NCBI GenBank assembly: GCA_045649505.1 | Contig: JAZRQA010000062.1 | Location: 1-41,553 of the forward strand | DNA length: 41,553 nt | Reading direction: 5' to 3' | From: SIG587 sp045649505 | GTDB taxonomy: Bacteria; Bacillota; Clostridia; Oscillospirales; Acutalibacteraceae | Part shown: in pieces, positions 14,031 through 22,190 of the stretch | Layout of the letters: every line of letters starts with the position of its first letter | Position numbering within the stretch: position 1 is the stretch's first letter | Notes under the pieces: generated by a model | The model's input: the letters and a program-made list of their open reading frames with translations, nothing else | The model's database searches: none | Told to the model about the DNA's origin: nothing | Translations under genes and position numbers: made by a program

Positions 14031-15868
14031 TAGGCTTTGAAGGGATGCCCGAGATAGCAAAGGAAACGCAGGACAATATATTTGCAGGCTTTGGGCATCT
14101 ACTGTTTTTTACAACGCTTAAAAAAGGAGTTCGTGAATACAAATGCAGTGCCTGCCATAAAACCTTTAATCGCGGTGAGCGGGTACTGCTTAGAACAGAA
14201 AAACCTGAGGATATTGCACTTTATCACGCCAAGCACAATAGTGAGGCGGTTTGTCCTTTGTGCGGTGCTAAGGTAACTGTGATTAACAGTAAGCTTCAAA
14301 ACAGAAGCAGTCAAAATATAGAGATTAGCAATGCGGTAGTTTTATTTTTTGCCCTGAGTGAGAATGAGGTATGGGCACGAGCCGCTTTTTTTGTTCGAGA
14401 GTATTTCGGATGCAGCGGAAACTTTCAAGATACGATTAACGAAACGGCAAGATACCGTTTTACACCGGGTAAGGCGAGGTGTTGGAAAAAACCGTGGAAT
14501 TACGTGTGGGGTTGGGGCGGTGGCCTTTACCCTTCGTCTTTTTCGGAGCCCTTTCAATGGGATAACGGTTTACAGCATATCGCATATAACTATACCACGT
14601 ATACAGTGAGTGAGCTTGCACCTGATGAAACCTTTTTAAAATACAGCGGCTTTAATGCATATAAGCATTACCATATAAATGCACCTTTTATGAAATATTT
14701 GTGTTGGTACAGCACACATCCACAAATAGAAATGCTTTCAAAAATGAAGCGTTTTAGCACGGTAAATCAAATGATATTTGAAAACAGAGATACGCCCACC
14801 TTCTTTAATTGGGAAGCAAGGTCACCCTGGGAGCTTTACCGAATGAGCCGCCCCGTATATAACAAATGGATACAGGACGGCGGAAATATCTTAATTCAAA
14901 AACTGTTTGTTACGATGAAGGGTAAAACCGAAAAGGATATTGAACTTTGTAAGAAGCTTTATGACCTTTCTTATGGGAGATACGGTAACGCTAAAAAGCT
15001 TATATATATGATACGCCGCACGGGCAGGCCGATAGACGAGGCAATAAAGTATTTTGAGCGAATATCCCGAAACAGTGCAGGAGCCTGCTGGCATTGTCCC
15101 GGAATAACGTCTGCTGCGGCCTGTGATATGTGGATTGACTACATAAGAATGTCAGGAGCAGACCAAAAGGGGAACACGGTATCACCTTGGCCGTCAGACC
15201 TCAAGGCTGCACATGATGCTTACCTTACCGCTGCACAGCTTAAAGCAGCAAAGGAAAAGGCTAATGCTGAGCGTAAGGCTCGGCTTGCGGCAATTAAAGC
15301 GCTTGAAGGCAAGGCGTTAGAACTTAACGATAAGTATAAAAAGATAAGTAAAAACTTAAAAGAGGTCAAAGCGAAGTACGAATACGATAATGGTACCTAT
15401 TGCTTTGTTATGCCTGATGGAATATATGACGTTTTATATGACGGTACATTGCTTAATCAATGTACAGCGCGGCCTGATTTCGGCGGTAATAATTGGCGGT
15501 ACCTTGAACGGATAAATCGCAAAGAAACATATATTGGATTTATGAGAAGCTCAAAAACTCCGAAAGAGCCTTGGATAACTGTGGAATTTGAGCCAGGTGG
15601 AACGGTACGGCAAAAGCGCGCATCGGGAGACAGTCAGCCTGAGGACATAATGCCGACGGTAATTGCTTTTCTTACTGAATGGCAGGAAGTTGTTTCAAAG
15701 AGGCTCACGGAGAAGGATAAAAACGCGGCAAAGCGTGCAAAGGTTGTACGAAACCGAGAATTTGAGGAACTGCGCCGCACCGGTAAAAAGATAAATTACG
15801 GCGTTATGCAGGGAACGTTGCTTATTGACGCCTTTGAGAAAGACCTTATGGAAATTGAAACAGCATAA
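14015..15868 (+). CDS. PcfJ-like protein
   Basis: The 617-residue product has an N-terminal zinc ribbon (C44-x2-C47 and C80-x2-C83). A middle part rich in Trp/Tyr follows, then a Lys/Glu coiled coil around 405-455, and then the PcfJ signature near 460-570 (YDVLYDGTLLNQCTA, later EPWITVEFEPGG). PcfJ was named on an enterococcal conjugative plasmid, where its role is unclear; it is also common in clostridial phages. AAGGGAG lies before ATG 14015. Its size and order are typical, and no break is seen. Confidence 0.82.
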   Translation: MPEPIIGFEGMPEIAKETQDNIFAGFGHLLFFTTLKKGVREYKCSACHKTFNRGERVLLRTEKPEDIALYHAKHNSEAVCPLCGAKVTVINSKLQNRSSQNIEISNAVVLFFALSENEVWARAAFFVREYFGCSGNFQDTINETARYRFTPGKARCWKKPWNYVWGWGGGLYPSSFSEPFQWDNGLQHIAYNYTTYTVSELAPDETFLKYSGFNAYKHYHINAPFMKYLCWYSTHPQIEMLSKMKRFSTVNQMIFENRDTPTFFNWEARSPWELYRMSRPVYNKWIQDGGNILIQKLFVTMKGKTEKDIELCKKLYDLSYGRYGNAKKLIYMIRRTGRPIDEAIKYFERISRNSAGACWHCPGITSAAACDMWIDYIRMSGADQKGNTVSPWPSDLKAAHDAYLTAAQLKAAKEKANAERKARLAAIKALEGKALELNDKYKKISKNLKEVKAKYEYDNGTYCFVMPDGIYDVLYDGTLLNQCTARPDFGGNNWRYLERINRKETYIGFMRSSKTPKEPWITVEFEPGGTVRQKRASGDSQPEDIMPTVIAFLTEWQEVVSKRLTEKDKNAAKRAKVVRNREFEELRRTGKKINYGVMQGTLLIDAFEKDLMEIETA

Positions 15869-15885
15869 ACGAAAGGAAGAATAAT

Positions 15886-16833
15886 ATGGAAAACAATACA
15901 TTAACCGAAAGAATGCAGGCAGAGGAGCTACACCGTCAGATACTTATAAACGCAAATATGGCGCTATCCTCCTGGGTGGAGGCTTGTAAGTGCCTTAAAC
16001 AGATGCGGGATACCAAGCTTTATACACAACTTGGTTATGAGCGATTTGAGGATTACACGGTTAAGGCCTTAAATATTAAGGAACGTCAGGCCTATACATA
16101 CATACAAAGCCTTGAAAAGTTGGGAGAGCGGTTTTTGCAGTCAAATGCAGATGTGGGAATCACCAAGCTTTCGTTGCTTGTTTCGGTACCGCCTGATGAG
16201 CGGGAAAGAATTGTGGAAGAAAACGACCTTGCGGGTATGTCTACCGAGGAGGTAAAGCGCCTTGTAAAGGAGCACGATGAGCGGGGCGAGCAGATAGATA
16301 TGCTTCAGGATGAAATTAAAAGCCTGAATGAGAGTCTTGAAGCTGAGCGTAGCAAGCCTACTGAGGTTGCGGTACAAGAGCCTGACAAGGAGACCCTCAA
16401 GAAGATAAAGGCCGAAGCCGCTGCCGATATGCAAAAGCAGATTGATGCCGCAAAAAAGGAAGCAGACAAAACTGTTAAGGCGGCCAAGAAGGAGCTTGCG
16501 GCAAAGCTTGAGGAGGAGAAGAAAAAGGCGGCTGAGGAGGCTGCCGCTTCAGCCAACAAACAGGTAGAGGAATATAAGGCAAAGCTTAGTGAAGTGGACT
16601 CAGAAAAGGCAGAAGCCCTTGAACGTGCAAAGGCTCTTGAAAAGAAACTGAAGGTAAGCGCCTCCCCTGATACCCTGAAATTCACCTTTTACTTTGAGGA
16701 GCTTAAAAAGGATTACGATGCAATATTTGATTGCCTTGAAAAAATTAAGTCAACCGATGCACAAACTGCCGACAAGTTCCGTGAAGCAATGAAGAAATAC
16801 GGTGAAATAATTGCCGGTAAGTTGGAGGGATAA
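15886..16833 (+). CDS. Coiled-coil early protein (DUF3102-like)
   Basis: The 315-residue product has an N-terminal domain (1-130) with MRDTKLYTQLGYERFEDYTVKALNIKERQAYTYIQ. This is a helix-turn-helix-like block found in DUF3102-type mobile-element proteins, followed by SNADVGITKLSLLVSVP. Residues about 135-260 are an Ala/Lys/Glu-rich coiled coil, and a short globular tail closes it. DNA binding by the N domain and oligomerisation by the coil are plausible. GAAAGGAAG precedes the ATG. Confidence 0.75.
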   Translation: MENNTLTERMQAEELHRQILINANMALSSWVEACKCLKQMRDTKLYTQLGYERFEDYTVKALNIKERQAYTYIQSLEKLGERFLQSNADVGITKLSLLVSVPPDERERIVEENDLAGMSTEEVKRLVKEHDERGEQIDMLQDEIKSLNESLEAERSKPTEVAVQEPDKETLKKIKAEAAADMQKQIDAAKKEADKTVKAAKKELAAKLEEEKKKAAEEAAASANKQVEEYKAKLSEVDSEKAEALERAKALEKKLKVSASPDTLKFTFYFEELKKDYDAIFDCLEKIKSTDAQTADKFREAMKKYGEIIAGKLEG

Positions 16834-16839
16834 ATAACG

Positions 16840-17010
16840 ATGAAATGTCCGTTTAAAAAAATTATAGTCATCGAAGACCAAGATGAGATGAATGTAAATA
16901 TAATCAAAAAAGTGACAACGGGTTTTGGCGAATGTTATGGCAAAGAGTGTCCGTACTATGGATGTGATTCGTTTGGTAAGGAATTGTGCTTGAGGGCAGA
17001 CAATGCTTAA
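16840..17010 (+). CDS. 56-residue Cys-rich phage protein
   Basis: ATG 16840 follows TTGGAGGGA with good spacing, and the frame runs to TAA 17008. The product MKCPFKKIIVIEDQDEMN ends with C-x4-C-x4-C-x6-C (ECYGKECPYYGCDSFGKELC), so a small metal-binding fold is likely. Function unknown. Confidence 0.65.
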   Translation: MKCPFKKIIVIEDQDEMNVNIIKKVTTGFGECYGKECPYYGCDSFGKELCLRADNA

Positions 17011-17086
17011 CCTTTTTATACAGTTATTTTGCCGTCACGAATATAGGGATGAATATATGGCAATAGGCTATGCTATACGATTCTGA
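17003..17086 (+). CDS. Possible 27-residue peptide
   Basis: ATG 17003 overlaps the previous gene and opens MLNLFIQLFCRHEYRDEY. Short 'FCRHEY'-type peptides are common in phage early operons. No clear ribosome site is seen, so coupling would be needed. Weakly supported. Confidence 0.3.
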   Translation: MLNLFIQLFCRHEYRDEYMAIGYAIRF

Positions 17087-17201
17087 TGGGGCAGTGATGC
17101 ACGCCACCTGCACAAGGCAGCTTAGCCCCGGTGAGCTTGAAAGTGTGGTAAATAATTACCTTAATTTCCGAAGGAGGATAAGTGAGGCTAAAAACATATG
17201 A
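17070..17201 (+). CDS. Possible 43-residue phage protein
   Basis: The frame MLYDSDGAVMHATCTRQL stops at TGA 17199-17201, overlapping the next ATG as ATGA, which is the usual coupling in this operon. The ribosome site is poor. The C-terminal half looks like an amphipathic helix. Unknown function. Confidence 0.45.
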   Translation: MLYDSDGAVMHATCTRQLSPGELESVVNNYLNFRRRISEAKNI

Positions 17202-17404
17202 GTAAAACAATGTCATATATATGCGACATTTGCGGAGCAGAAATAATAGGACACTCCGCCCAAGCGGTTGCCGGGGAATCTGCATTGATAAAACTGTGGG
17301 TTCCCGGTGAATACCGAGCAGGTCCCGGACAACGTATAGACTTGTGCATGAATTGCTATGAAAGATTTGTAGGGTTTATGGAAAGCGAGGTTGAGAGGGA
17401 ATGA
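17198..17404 (+). CDS. Treble-clef-like zinc-binding small protein
   Basis: The 68-residue product carries C9-x2-C12 (YICDICGAEI) and C-x2-C (LCMNCYERF) about 40 residues apart, the spacing of small treble-clef/zinc-ribbon proteins. GGAGG lies about 20 bp upstream, and the ATG is coupled to the previous stop. Its stop overlaps the next ATG by four bases. Confidence 0.65.
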   Translation: MSKTMSYICDICGAEIIGHSAQAVAGESALIKLWVPGEYRAGPGQRIDLCMNCYERFVGFMESEVERE

Positions 17405-17868
17405 ATATACCAGAACAGTTTGAAGTTGAGGATAAGAAATATTCAATAATAGGGGTATATTCTATGACGGATTTTCTTCACAAATTTATTGATGGCGAAT
17501 TTCCCGGAACGTCGGCATATATCATTATGGAAAAAAACCATAGTAAACCTCTTTTACCTGAATTTTACCAAAAAATAATAGATAATATGGGGCGTTTATA
17601 CAGGTATTACAGCAACGAAAAAATGGCCGTGTATGAACGTATGCCTATTATTAAATATCCTGAATACGTGTGTGGGAATTGCAAGGAGTATGTTAAGCAT
17701 TATAGCAGTAGCGATTCTCTTTTGGGGATACAGGAATCGTGTCAAGGACATTGCAAAGGTAGACATCACGTATTTAAAAGAAATAGGGACGATAAACCTA
17801 AGGATGATAAGTGCTTTAGTTGGAATGCGGAATGTTTATCGATATTGGAGCATTTAAAAAAGGAGTGA
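17401..17868 (+). CDS. Unknown early protein with Cys motifs
   Basis: The 155-residue product is not recognised. The first 90 residues look globular. From residue 90 it has C-x2-C (VCGNCKEY), then C-x3-C (ESCQGHC) and two further cysteines (KCFSWNAEC), so a zinc module is likely. It is ATGA-coupled to the preceding gene. Confidence 0.62.
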   Translation: MNIPEQFEVEDKKYSIIGVYSMTDFLHKFIDGEFPGTSAYIIMEKNHSKPLLPEFYQKIIDNMGRLYRYYSNEKMAVYERMPIIKYPEYVCGNCKEYVKHYSSSDSLLGIQESCQGHCKGRHHVFKRNRDDKPKDDKCFSWNAECLSILEHLKKE

Positions 17869-17874
17869 TACCGA

Positions 17875-18075
17875 ATGACCGATAAATTAAAGCCGTGTCC
17901 GTTTTGTGGGGGCGAAGCAGATTTTATACAAGATAATGTTTTAGGAATTTATGCCGTATGGTGTAAAGAGTGTAAATGTAAAACACCATACCAATTTGAT
18001 TTTGGCGCAGGTTTGGAAGTAAGCAAACGAAAAGCCGTTGAGGTTTGGAACAGGAGGGCAGAAAATGACCGATAG
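17875..18075 (+). CDS. Lar-like restriction alleviation protein
   Basis: The 66-residue product shows the Lar-like pattern: KPCPFCGGEADF, then WCKECKCKTP, then AVEVWNRRAE. Named after Rac-prophage Lar, which reduces EcoKI restriction. The four-cysteine knuckle is common in phages, and the anti-restriction role is shown for few members, so function here is by family only. AAAGGAG precedes the ATG. It overlaps the next gene by 11 bp. Confidence 0.75.
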   Translation: MTDKLKPCPFCGGEADFIQDNVLGIYAVWCKECKCKTPYQFDFGAGLEVSKRKAVEVWNRRAENDR

Positions 18076-18568
18076 AGATAGGCTGATAGAGTTATTACAA
18101 AATTGCGTAGAAGAAAATGTTGGAGTTAATGATCCTAATGTTAGTTTTGAGGTGGATTATGAAAACATTGCCGACTACCTTTTAGCAAATGGTGTTAGAG
18201 TAATAGACACTAAAGTTATAAACCCTGAAAATCGTGAATTGATAACACACTTCGCAGGTATGCCGATAAATGATGTTCTTGACCTTGTGAGAGCAGAAAA
18301 AGAAGGAAGATTGATAAGACCGCCTTGTAAGGTGGGGGATAAGGTTTATGCTAAATATTCAGGCACTAATAAAATTGAATATTATGTAATTGACGAAGTT
18401 ACTCATCTTGGTTCAGATTATTTTCAGTTTGAAGCACATTTGGAAAACGAGGACGGCTATACAGTAGACACCATAGAATTTGGTGTACCTGAAATAGGTT
18501 TAACAGTATTCCTCACCAAAGAGGAAGCAGAAAAGGCACTTATGGAAAGGAAAGATAATAATGGTTAA
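18065..18568 (+). CDS. Unknown early phage protein
   Basis: The 167-residue product starts at ATG 18065 behind AGGAGG. The N-terminal part is MTDRDRLIELLQNC, then ADYLLANGVRV, a short block common in Firmicutes phage proteins. The C-terminal half (PPCKVGDKVYAKY to the FLTKEEAEKAL ending) is beta-rich and resembles small 'KVGDxVY' barrel proteins of phages. Function unknown. Confidence 0.65.
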   Translation: MTDRDRLIELLQNCVEENVGVNDPNVSFEVDYENIADYLLANGVRVIDTKVINPENRELITHFAGMPINDVLDLVRAEKEGRLIRPPCKVGDKVYAKYSGTNKIEYYVIDEVTHLGSDYFQFEAHLENEDGYTVDTIEFGVPEIGLTVFLTKEEAEKALMERKDNNG

Positions 18569-18836
18569 AACACATAAAAACAGTAATTTTGTATTGTTTA
18601 CTTTATCAGATATAAGGAACACAAATAAAATCATTCTTCAAATTGATGATACACAGACAAACTTTACAGACGGACAAAAATGTTATCTTTGCGAAGTTGT
18701 TGAAAGTTTTGTATATAACATCACAAAAAACAAAGATGATTTAATTGCGGAGATTTGCCAACTGAATAATGAAAAAAGAAAACTTGAACGAAAGGTGGCA
18801 AAACTTGAAAAGTCATTAAAGGAGCGTGAGGGGTAA
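18561..18836 (+). CDS. Unknown early protein with C-terminal coiled coil
   Basis: The 91-residue product has a beta-rich first half with C-x2-C (KCYLCEV), then a leucine/lysine coiled coil (NEKRKLERKVAKLEKSL). AAAGGAAAG precedes the ATG. It is coupled at both ends (8-bp and 1-bp overlaps). Unknown function. Confidence 0.6.
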   Translation: MVKTHKNSNFVLFTLSDIRNTNKIILQIDDTQTNFTDGQKCYLCEVVESFVYNITKNKDDLIAEICQLNNEKRKLERKVAKLEKSLKEREG

Positions 18837-19036
18837 TGAAAGAACGAGAAAATTATATGCTCTGTTGCGATTGTGGACTTGCCGTAAAGAAGTCTAATAT
18901 GTTTATCAAGAAATATCAAAATACCGCTATTTGTTTATGCAGAAAGTGTGCGGTAAAACTCTGCACGGAAATAGCAGACTATGGGATATCAAAAGGACTT
19001 GAAAAATTAAAAGGCGGTGAGCAAAATGCCCGATAA
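18836..19036 (+). CDS. Zinc-knuckle small protein
   Basis: The 66-residue product has CC-x-C (MLCCDCGLAVKK) and C-x-C-x2-C (ICLCRKCAVKLC). The stop of the previous gene overlaps its ATG as TAATG. GAGCGTGAGGGG lies just before it. Probably another zinc-binding phage protein. Confidence 0.6.
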   Translation: MKERENYMLCCDCGLAVKKSNMFIKKYQNTAICLCRKCAVKLCTEIADYGISKGLEKLKGGEQNAR

Positions 19037-19457
19037 AAAACTAACCGATAGAAGATTTAAACCTTGTAAAAGTTGTTTGCATTATGAATCCTGTATAACT
19101 GCAAATTATGATATGGTTAAAAAAACTTTTGAATGTGAACATTTTGAGGATAAAGACCTAATCAACCGCCTACAAGCAGAGAATGAGAGGTTGAGCAAAG
19201 AAAACATAGCATTAAATAGGCGAGCTATTCCCTCAAGCGGTCATATCTTTAAAGTTGGTAATGCTCTTTTGTTTGCCGAAAACAAAGAAGATTATGACAT
19301 TACCATAAATGCAATCAAAGCCGAGGCATACAAAGAGTTTGATGAATGCTTAAAAGAAGATTGTTTGTCTTATCCTCTTGGAAAAGATGATTTAACAATG
19401 CTCGTTGATGTAAATAGTTATAACAACCTCTTAAAAGAATTGGTGGGTGAGGAATAA
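19026..19457 (+). CDS. Unknown early protein with N-terminal Cys cluster
   Basis: The 143-residue product starts at ATG 19026, with AAAGGCGGTG upstream; a GTG 9 bp earlier is possible. It has C-x2-C-x4-C-x12-C (PCKSCLHYESC ... FECEHFED), a pattern often seen in clostridial phages. A heptad segment (INRLQAENERLSKENIAL) and a helical C-terminal half follow. Unknown role. Confidence 0.6.
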   Translation: MPDKKLTDRRFKPCKSCLHYESCITANYDMVKKTFECEHFEDKDLINRLQAENERLSKENIALNRRAIPSSGHIFKVGNALLFAENKEDYDITINAIKAEAYKEFDECLKEDCLSYPLGKDDLTMLVDVNSYNNLLKELVGEE

Positions 19458-19903
19458 TGCGTGAGATATTGTTTAGAGCAAAAACAGAACCGAATACCAA
19501 AAGTAGTATGACAGGTAAAATTATTAAAAAACCAAAATGGATATATGGTTATATTGATTTGGGTTATATGCACGATTGTAAAACTGCCCTTATAAGTGAT
19601 GAAAAAGGTAACAATGTTTATAAATGCCAATATGAAACCATAGGGCAATACACAGGCTTAACCGACAAGAACGGCACAAAGATTTTTGAAGGGGATATTG
19701 TAAAAGCACAAGATGACATTTTCGGCTCGCCTTTTTGTAACGGAATAACAGGAAAAGTTGTATATGATGAAACGGCATTTTTTATTGAGCCACAAAATCC
19801 TATGGATTCACAATGGTTATTCAATGAATGTGCAGTATATGAGATTATCGGCAACATACACGATAATCCTGAACTATTGAGAGGTGAGGATTATAAAAGT
19901 TAA
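19457..19903 (+). CDS. YopX family protein
   Basis: The 148-residue product follows the YopX plan known from SPbeta and other phages: ILFRAKT start, KWIYGYI, then ETIGQYTGLTDKNGTKIFEGDIVKA, and EIIGNIHDNPELL at the end. The structure is a small beta-barrel; the biological role is not known. The start overlaps the previous stop as TAATG behind GGTGAGG. Confidence 0.82.
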   Translation: MREILFRAKTEPNTKSSMTGKIIKKPKWIYGYIDLGYMHDCKTALISDEKGNNVYKCQYETIGQYTGLTDKNGTKIFEGDIVKAQDDIFGSPFCNGITGKVVYDETAFFIEPQNPMDSQWLFNECAVYEIIGNIHDNPELLRGEDYKS

Positions 19904-20183
19904 AATTGGTGATAAGGTGTATGTGCCGAATGAAAAAAATCCGTATAGAGTGAGGGCAAGAGATGATAGGTATATTATCTGCACCAAACCATTTAACCCA
20001 CAACATACTGTACTTTATTTTATTGTTGATTTATTGGAAAGGTGGAGGGCACCCGACAATATGATTTTTTGTAACGGTTACGAATCTGATGAAGATTGTC
20101 AAGAAAGATTAGCGGAATTACAAAGCGGTGAAATAGAATTGAGTCGTAGGCGTGGTATTCCGTTGGATATTGAAATTGAGTGA
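19884..20183 (+). CDS. Unknown early phage protein
   Basis: The 99-residue product starts at GTG 19884, 20 bp inside the yopX-like gene, with TTGAGAG upstream. It opens IKVKIGDKVYVPNEKNPYRV, a small beta-barrel type start, and ends with an acidic helix. Not recognised. Confidence 0.55.
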   Translation: MRIIKVKIGDKVYVPNEKNPYRVRARDDRYIICTKPFNPQHTVLYFIVDLLERWRAPDNMIFCNGYESDEDCQERLAELQSGEIELSRRRGIPLDIEIE

Positions 20184-20194
20184 GGAGTGATAAA

Positions 20195-20590
20195 ATGAGC
20201 GAAAAATGCTCGGTATGCGGCGCTGAGGTTACGGGAGGGAATAACTACTGCCGCCACGGTCAAAGGATTATATGCACATCCTGCTGTTTGTACCGTTGCG
20301 GATACCGCAGAGGTAAATCCTTAAGCTTTTCGGTATGTGCATACAAATCACTTAATCTAAACGCAAAGCACGGTGTATACCTTTCCTCTGTTTTACAGGT
20401 AGACCGGGCGTACGAAGAACTGAGAACCTTGCCCACAGATACCGTTATTGATACGTATGAATACCTACGGGCCGCTTACAGAGACGGAATAAGCGACAGG
20501 GACATTAATTTTAACGTCAGAGTACAGCTGGGAGCTTTGCAGCGTGTGATTGAGGACAGGAGGTTTACGGGCGAATGCGAGGCGGTATAG
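20195..20590 (+). CDS. Zinc-finger-like early protein, unknown
   Basis: The 131-residue product starts at ATG 20195 (GAGGAG upstream). It has a Cys/His-rich N-terminus (C5-x2-C8, C19, C26-x2-CC) and a helical C-terminal half. It is followed with 16 bp overlap by the DUF7768-DnaD fusion. Codon use from here on is richer in GC than in the preceding 2 kb, which suggests a module boundary at about 20.19 kb. Confidence 0.6.
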   Translation: MSEKCSVCGAEVTGGNNYCRHGQRIICTSCCLYRCGYRRGKSLSFSVCAYKSLNLNAKHGVYLSSVLQVDRAYEELRTLPTDTVIDTYEYLRAAYRDGISDRDINFNVRVQLGALQRVIEDRRFTGECEAV

Positions 20591-21228
20591 AAAACCTTAT
20601 ATTTATATGTTCGCCTTACAACGGTAGGGAGGAGGAATACCGTGCCGCCCTCTCTTATGCTCAGTTTGCAGTCAGCTGCAAAAAGGTACCCATTGTACCG
20701 CAGGTTACGTACCATAATATATTAAACTGTAATATTCCTCTTGAGCGGAATGTATTGGAAAGGGCCGCCATGGAGACGGTGTGTATATGCTCCGAGGTAT
20801 GGGTATTTACAAAGGCAATTACTCCGGATATGCAGAGCATAATAACCGTAGCTCAAGAGAAGGGCATACCCGTGCTTGATAAATCGGAGAAAATATCCTA
20901 CAGCAGCAAGCGTGCCGAGACTGCACGGGCTATAAGATTTTTCGAAAAGACCTTTTGCAATTTATCCCGTGTTGCCGTAGAGGATATTTGCGCCTACATA
21001 GATTACGGTATATGTGCTTTTATTATAGAGGAAGCCATAAAGGCGGCGGATAGAAAGAATGCAGGCTGGGTTTATGCACGCTCTATTCTTGAGCGGTGCA
21101 AGCGCAACAACATATTAACCCAGGCACAATGGGAGGAAGGCTGCGCCGCCAAAAAGAGCAGAGCATCCCCCTCCTGTGCCACATATAATATGTCAGAATT
21201 TATGGACAAGCTTTACGGCGAGAAATAA
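20575..21228 (+). CDS. DUF7768/DUF4406-like domain fused to a DnaD-like domain
   Basis: The 217-residue product has two parts. Residues 1-110 (LIFICSPYNGREEEYRAALSYAQ and later EVWVFTKAITPDMQSII) resemble the nucleoside-2-deoxyribosyltransferase-like DUF4406/DUF7768 fold. Residues about 122-195 (FEKTFCNLSRVAVEDIC to ILERCKRNNILT) follow the DnaD/DnaB_2 pattern used by phage replication initiators to load helicase. The fold has no tryptophan-bearing 'YxxxIxxxW' ending in full, so the DnaD domain is divergent. It stands directly before an HUH replication gene, supporting a role in replication. Confidence 0.65.
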   Translation: MRGGIENLIFICSPYNGREEEYRAALSYAQFAVSCKKVPIVPQVTYHNILNCNIPLERNVLERAAMETVCICSEVWVFTKAITPDMQSIITVAQEKGIPVLDKSEKISYSSKRAETARAIRFFEKTFCNLSRVAVEDICAYIDYGICAFIIEEAIKAADRKNAGWVYARSILERCKRNNILTQAQWEEGCAAKKSRASPSCATYNMSEFMDKLYGEK

Positions 21229-21312
21229 GGCGAAAAATAAAATGCGGCGAAAGCCGCATTCCCGCCTTGATTGAAGTATTAACTTTAGAACATACAGGAA
21301 GGAAAAAGCACC

Positions 21313-22188
21313 ATGGCAGGAAGATACATCCGCACGTGTATTTGCGCAGGAAATACAATACTGGTAAATGAGACATATCCAAGACGAGAGGGTAAGGGTT
21401 TTACCCGTTCTCGATATACAGGTACCACTCCTGCCGCACAGCAAAGATACAACGAAAAGGTGGCCGCACGGGTACTGACGGGAATTATAAACGAAAACTT
21501 TGGTGCTGAAGATTGGCACCTTGTTCTGACCTATAAAAGAGAATGCCGACCTGTGGCCGAGAATGTTGGAGAAATAATGAAAAGATTTCTGAGGCAGGTA
21601 AGGGCAGTTTATAAAAAAGAGGGTATAACATTCAAGTACATACTTGCCACCGCCTACGGTACAAAGGGTGGTATACATCATCATCTGATAGTAACGGGCA
21701 TAGATGTGCGCCTCATCCGTCCACTCTGGGAACGCTACGGCTCTATGCGACCCACAGGGCTTTATGATACGGGAGAATATTCATCCCTTGCCTGGTATTT
21801 TGTTCAGCAGGCAAAACAGGGACTTGACCCTGCCGATGTTCTCAACTGTAAAAAGTGGAGTTGCTCCAAGAATTTGAGCCGCCCCGAGAAAAATGCCGAA
21901 GTAAAGGAGATAAGTGCAATTAAATGGCGTGAGCCACCGATACCGCGAAAGGGATATTTTATAGACCCCGACAGCGTAGATGCAGGCATAAACGAACAGA
22001 CAGGGATTCCATATCTGTTCTACATTCAGGTGAAGATACCCGATAATATAACGCCTATGACTCCTGACGGTAGGATGCTTCGAGCAGATGCGGCCGAGAG
22101 GTTTATCCGTGAGCGTGCTCAAGAGCAGATAAAAAAACACTGGGACAAGCTTTGCCCCTACGGTGAGGTCGTGAGAAAGAAGGAATAA
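21313..22188 (+). CDS. HUH-type rolling-circle replication-associated protein (ORF2/G2P-like)
   Basis: The 291-residue product has HUH-endonuclease features. WHLVLTYKR (68-76) is the motif I strand. GGIHHHLIVTG contains the metal-binding histidines H122 and H124. LAWYFVQQAKQG (159-170) offers catalytic Tyr162 with Lys168. A WSCSKNLSRP block follows, typical of the ORF2/G2P replication-associated family. Such proteins nick one strand at an origin and attach covalently through the tyrosine. Finding one in a dsDNA prophage early region next to a DnaD-like protein suggests it acts at the phage origin, though the origin is not evident. GGAAGG precedes the ATG. Confidence 0.75.
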   Translation: MAGRYIRTCICAGNTILVNETYPRREGKGFTRSRYTGTTPAAQQRYNEKVAARVLTGIINENFGAEDWHLVLTYKRECRPVAENVGEIMKRFLRQVRAVYKKEGITFKYILATAYGTKGGIHHHLIVTGIDVRLIRPLWERYGSMRPTGLYDTGEYSSLAWYFVQQAKQGLDPADVLNCKKWSCSKNLSRPEKNAEVKEISAIKWREPPIPRKGYFIDPDSVDAGINEQTGIPYLFYIQVKIPDNITPMTPDGRMLRADAAERFIRERAQEQIKKHWDKLCPYGEVVRKKE

Positions 22189-22190
22189 AT

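Noticed and set aside
16305..16685. Minus-strand frame of 126 residues rich in Ser and Ala
   Set aside because: It mirrors the Ala/Lys/Glu coiled coil of the gene on the plus strand and has no ribosome site.
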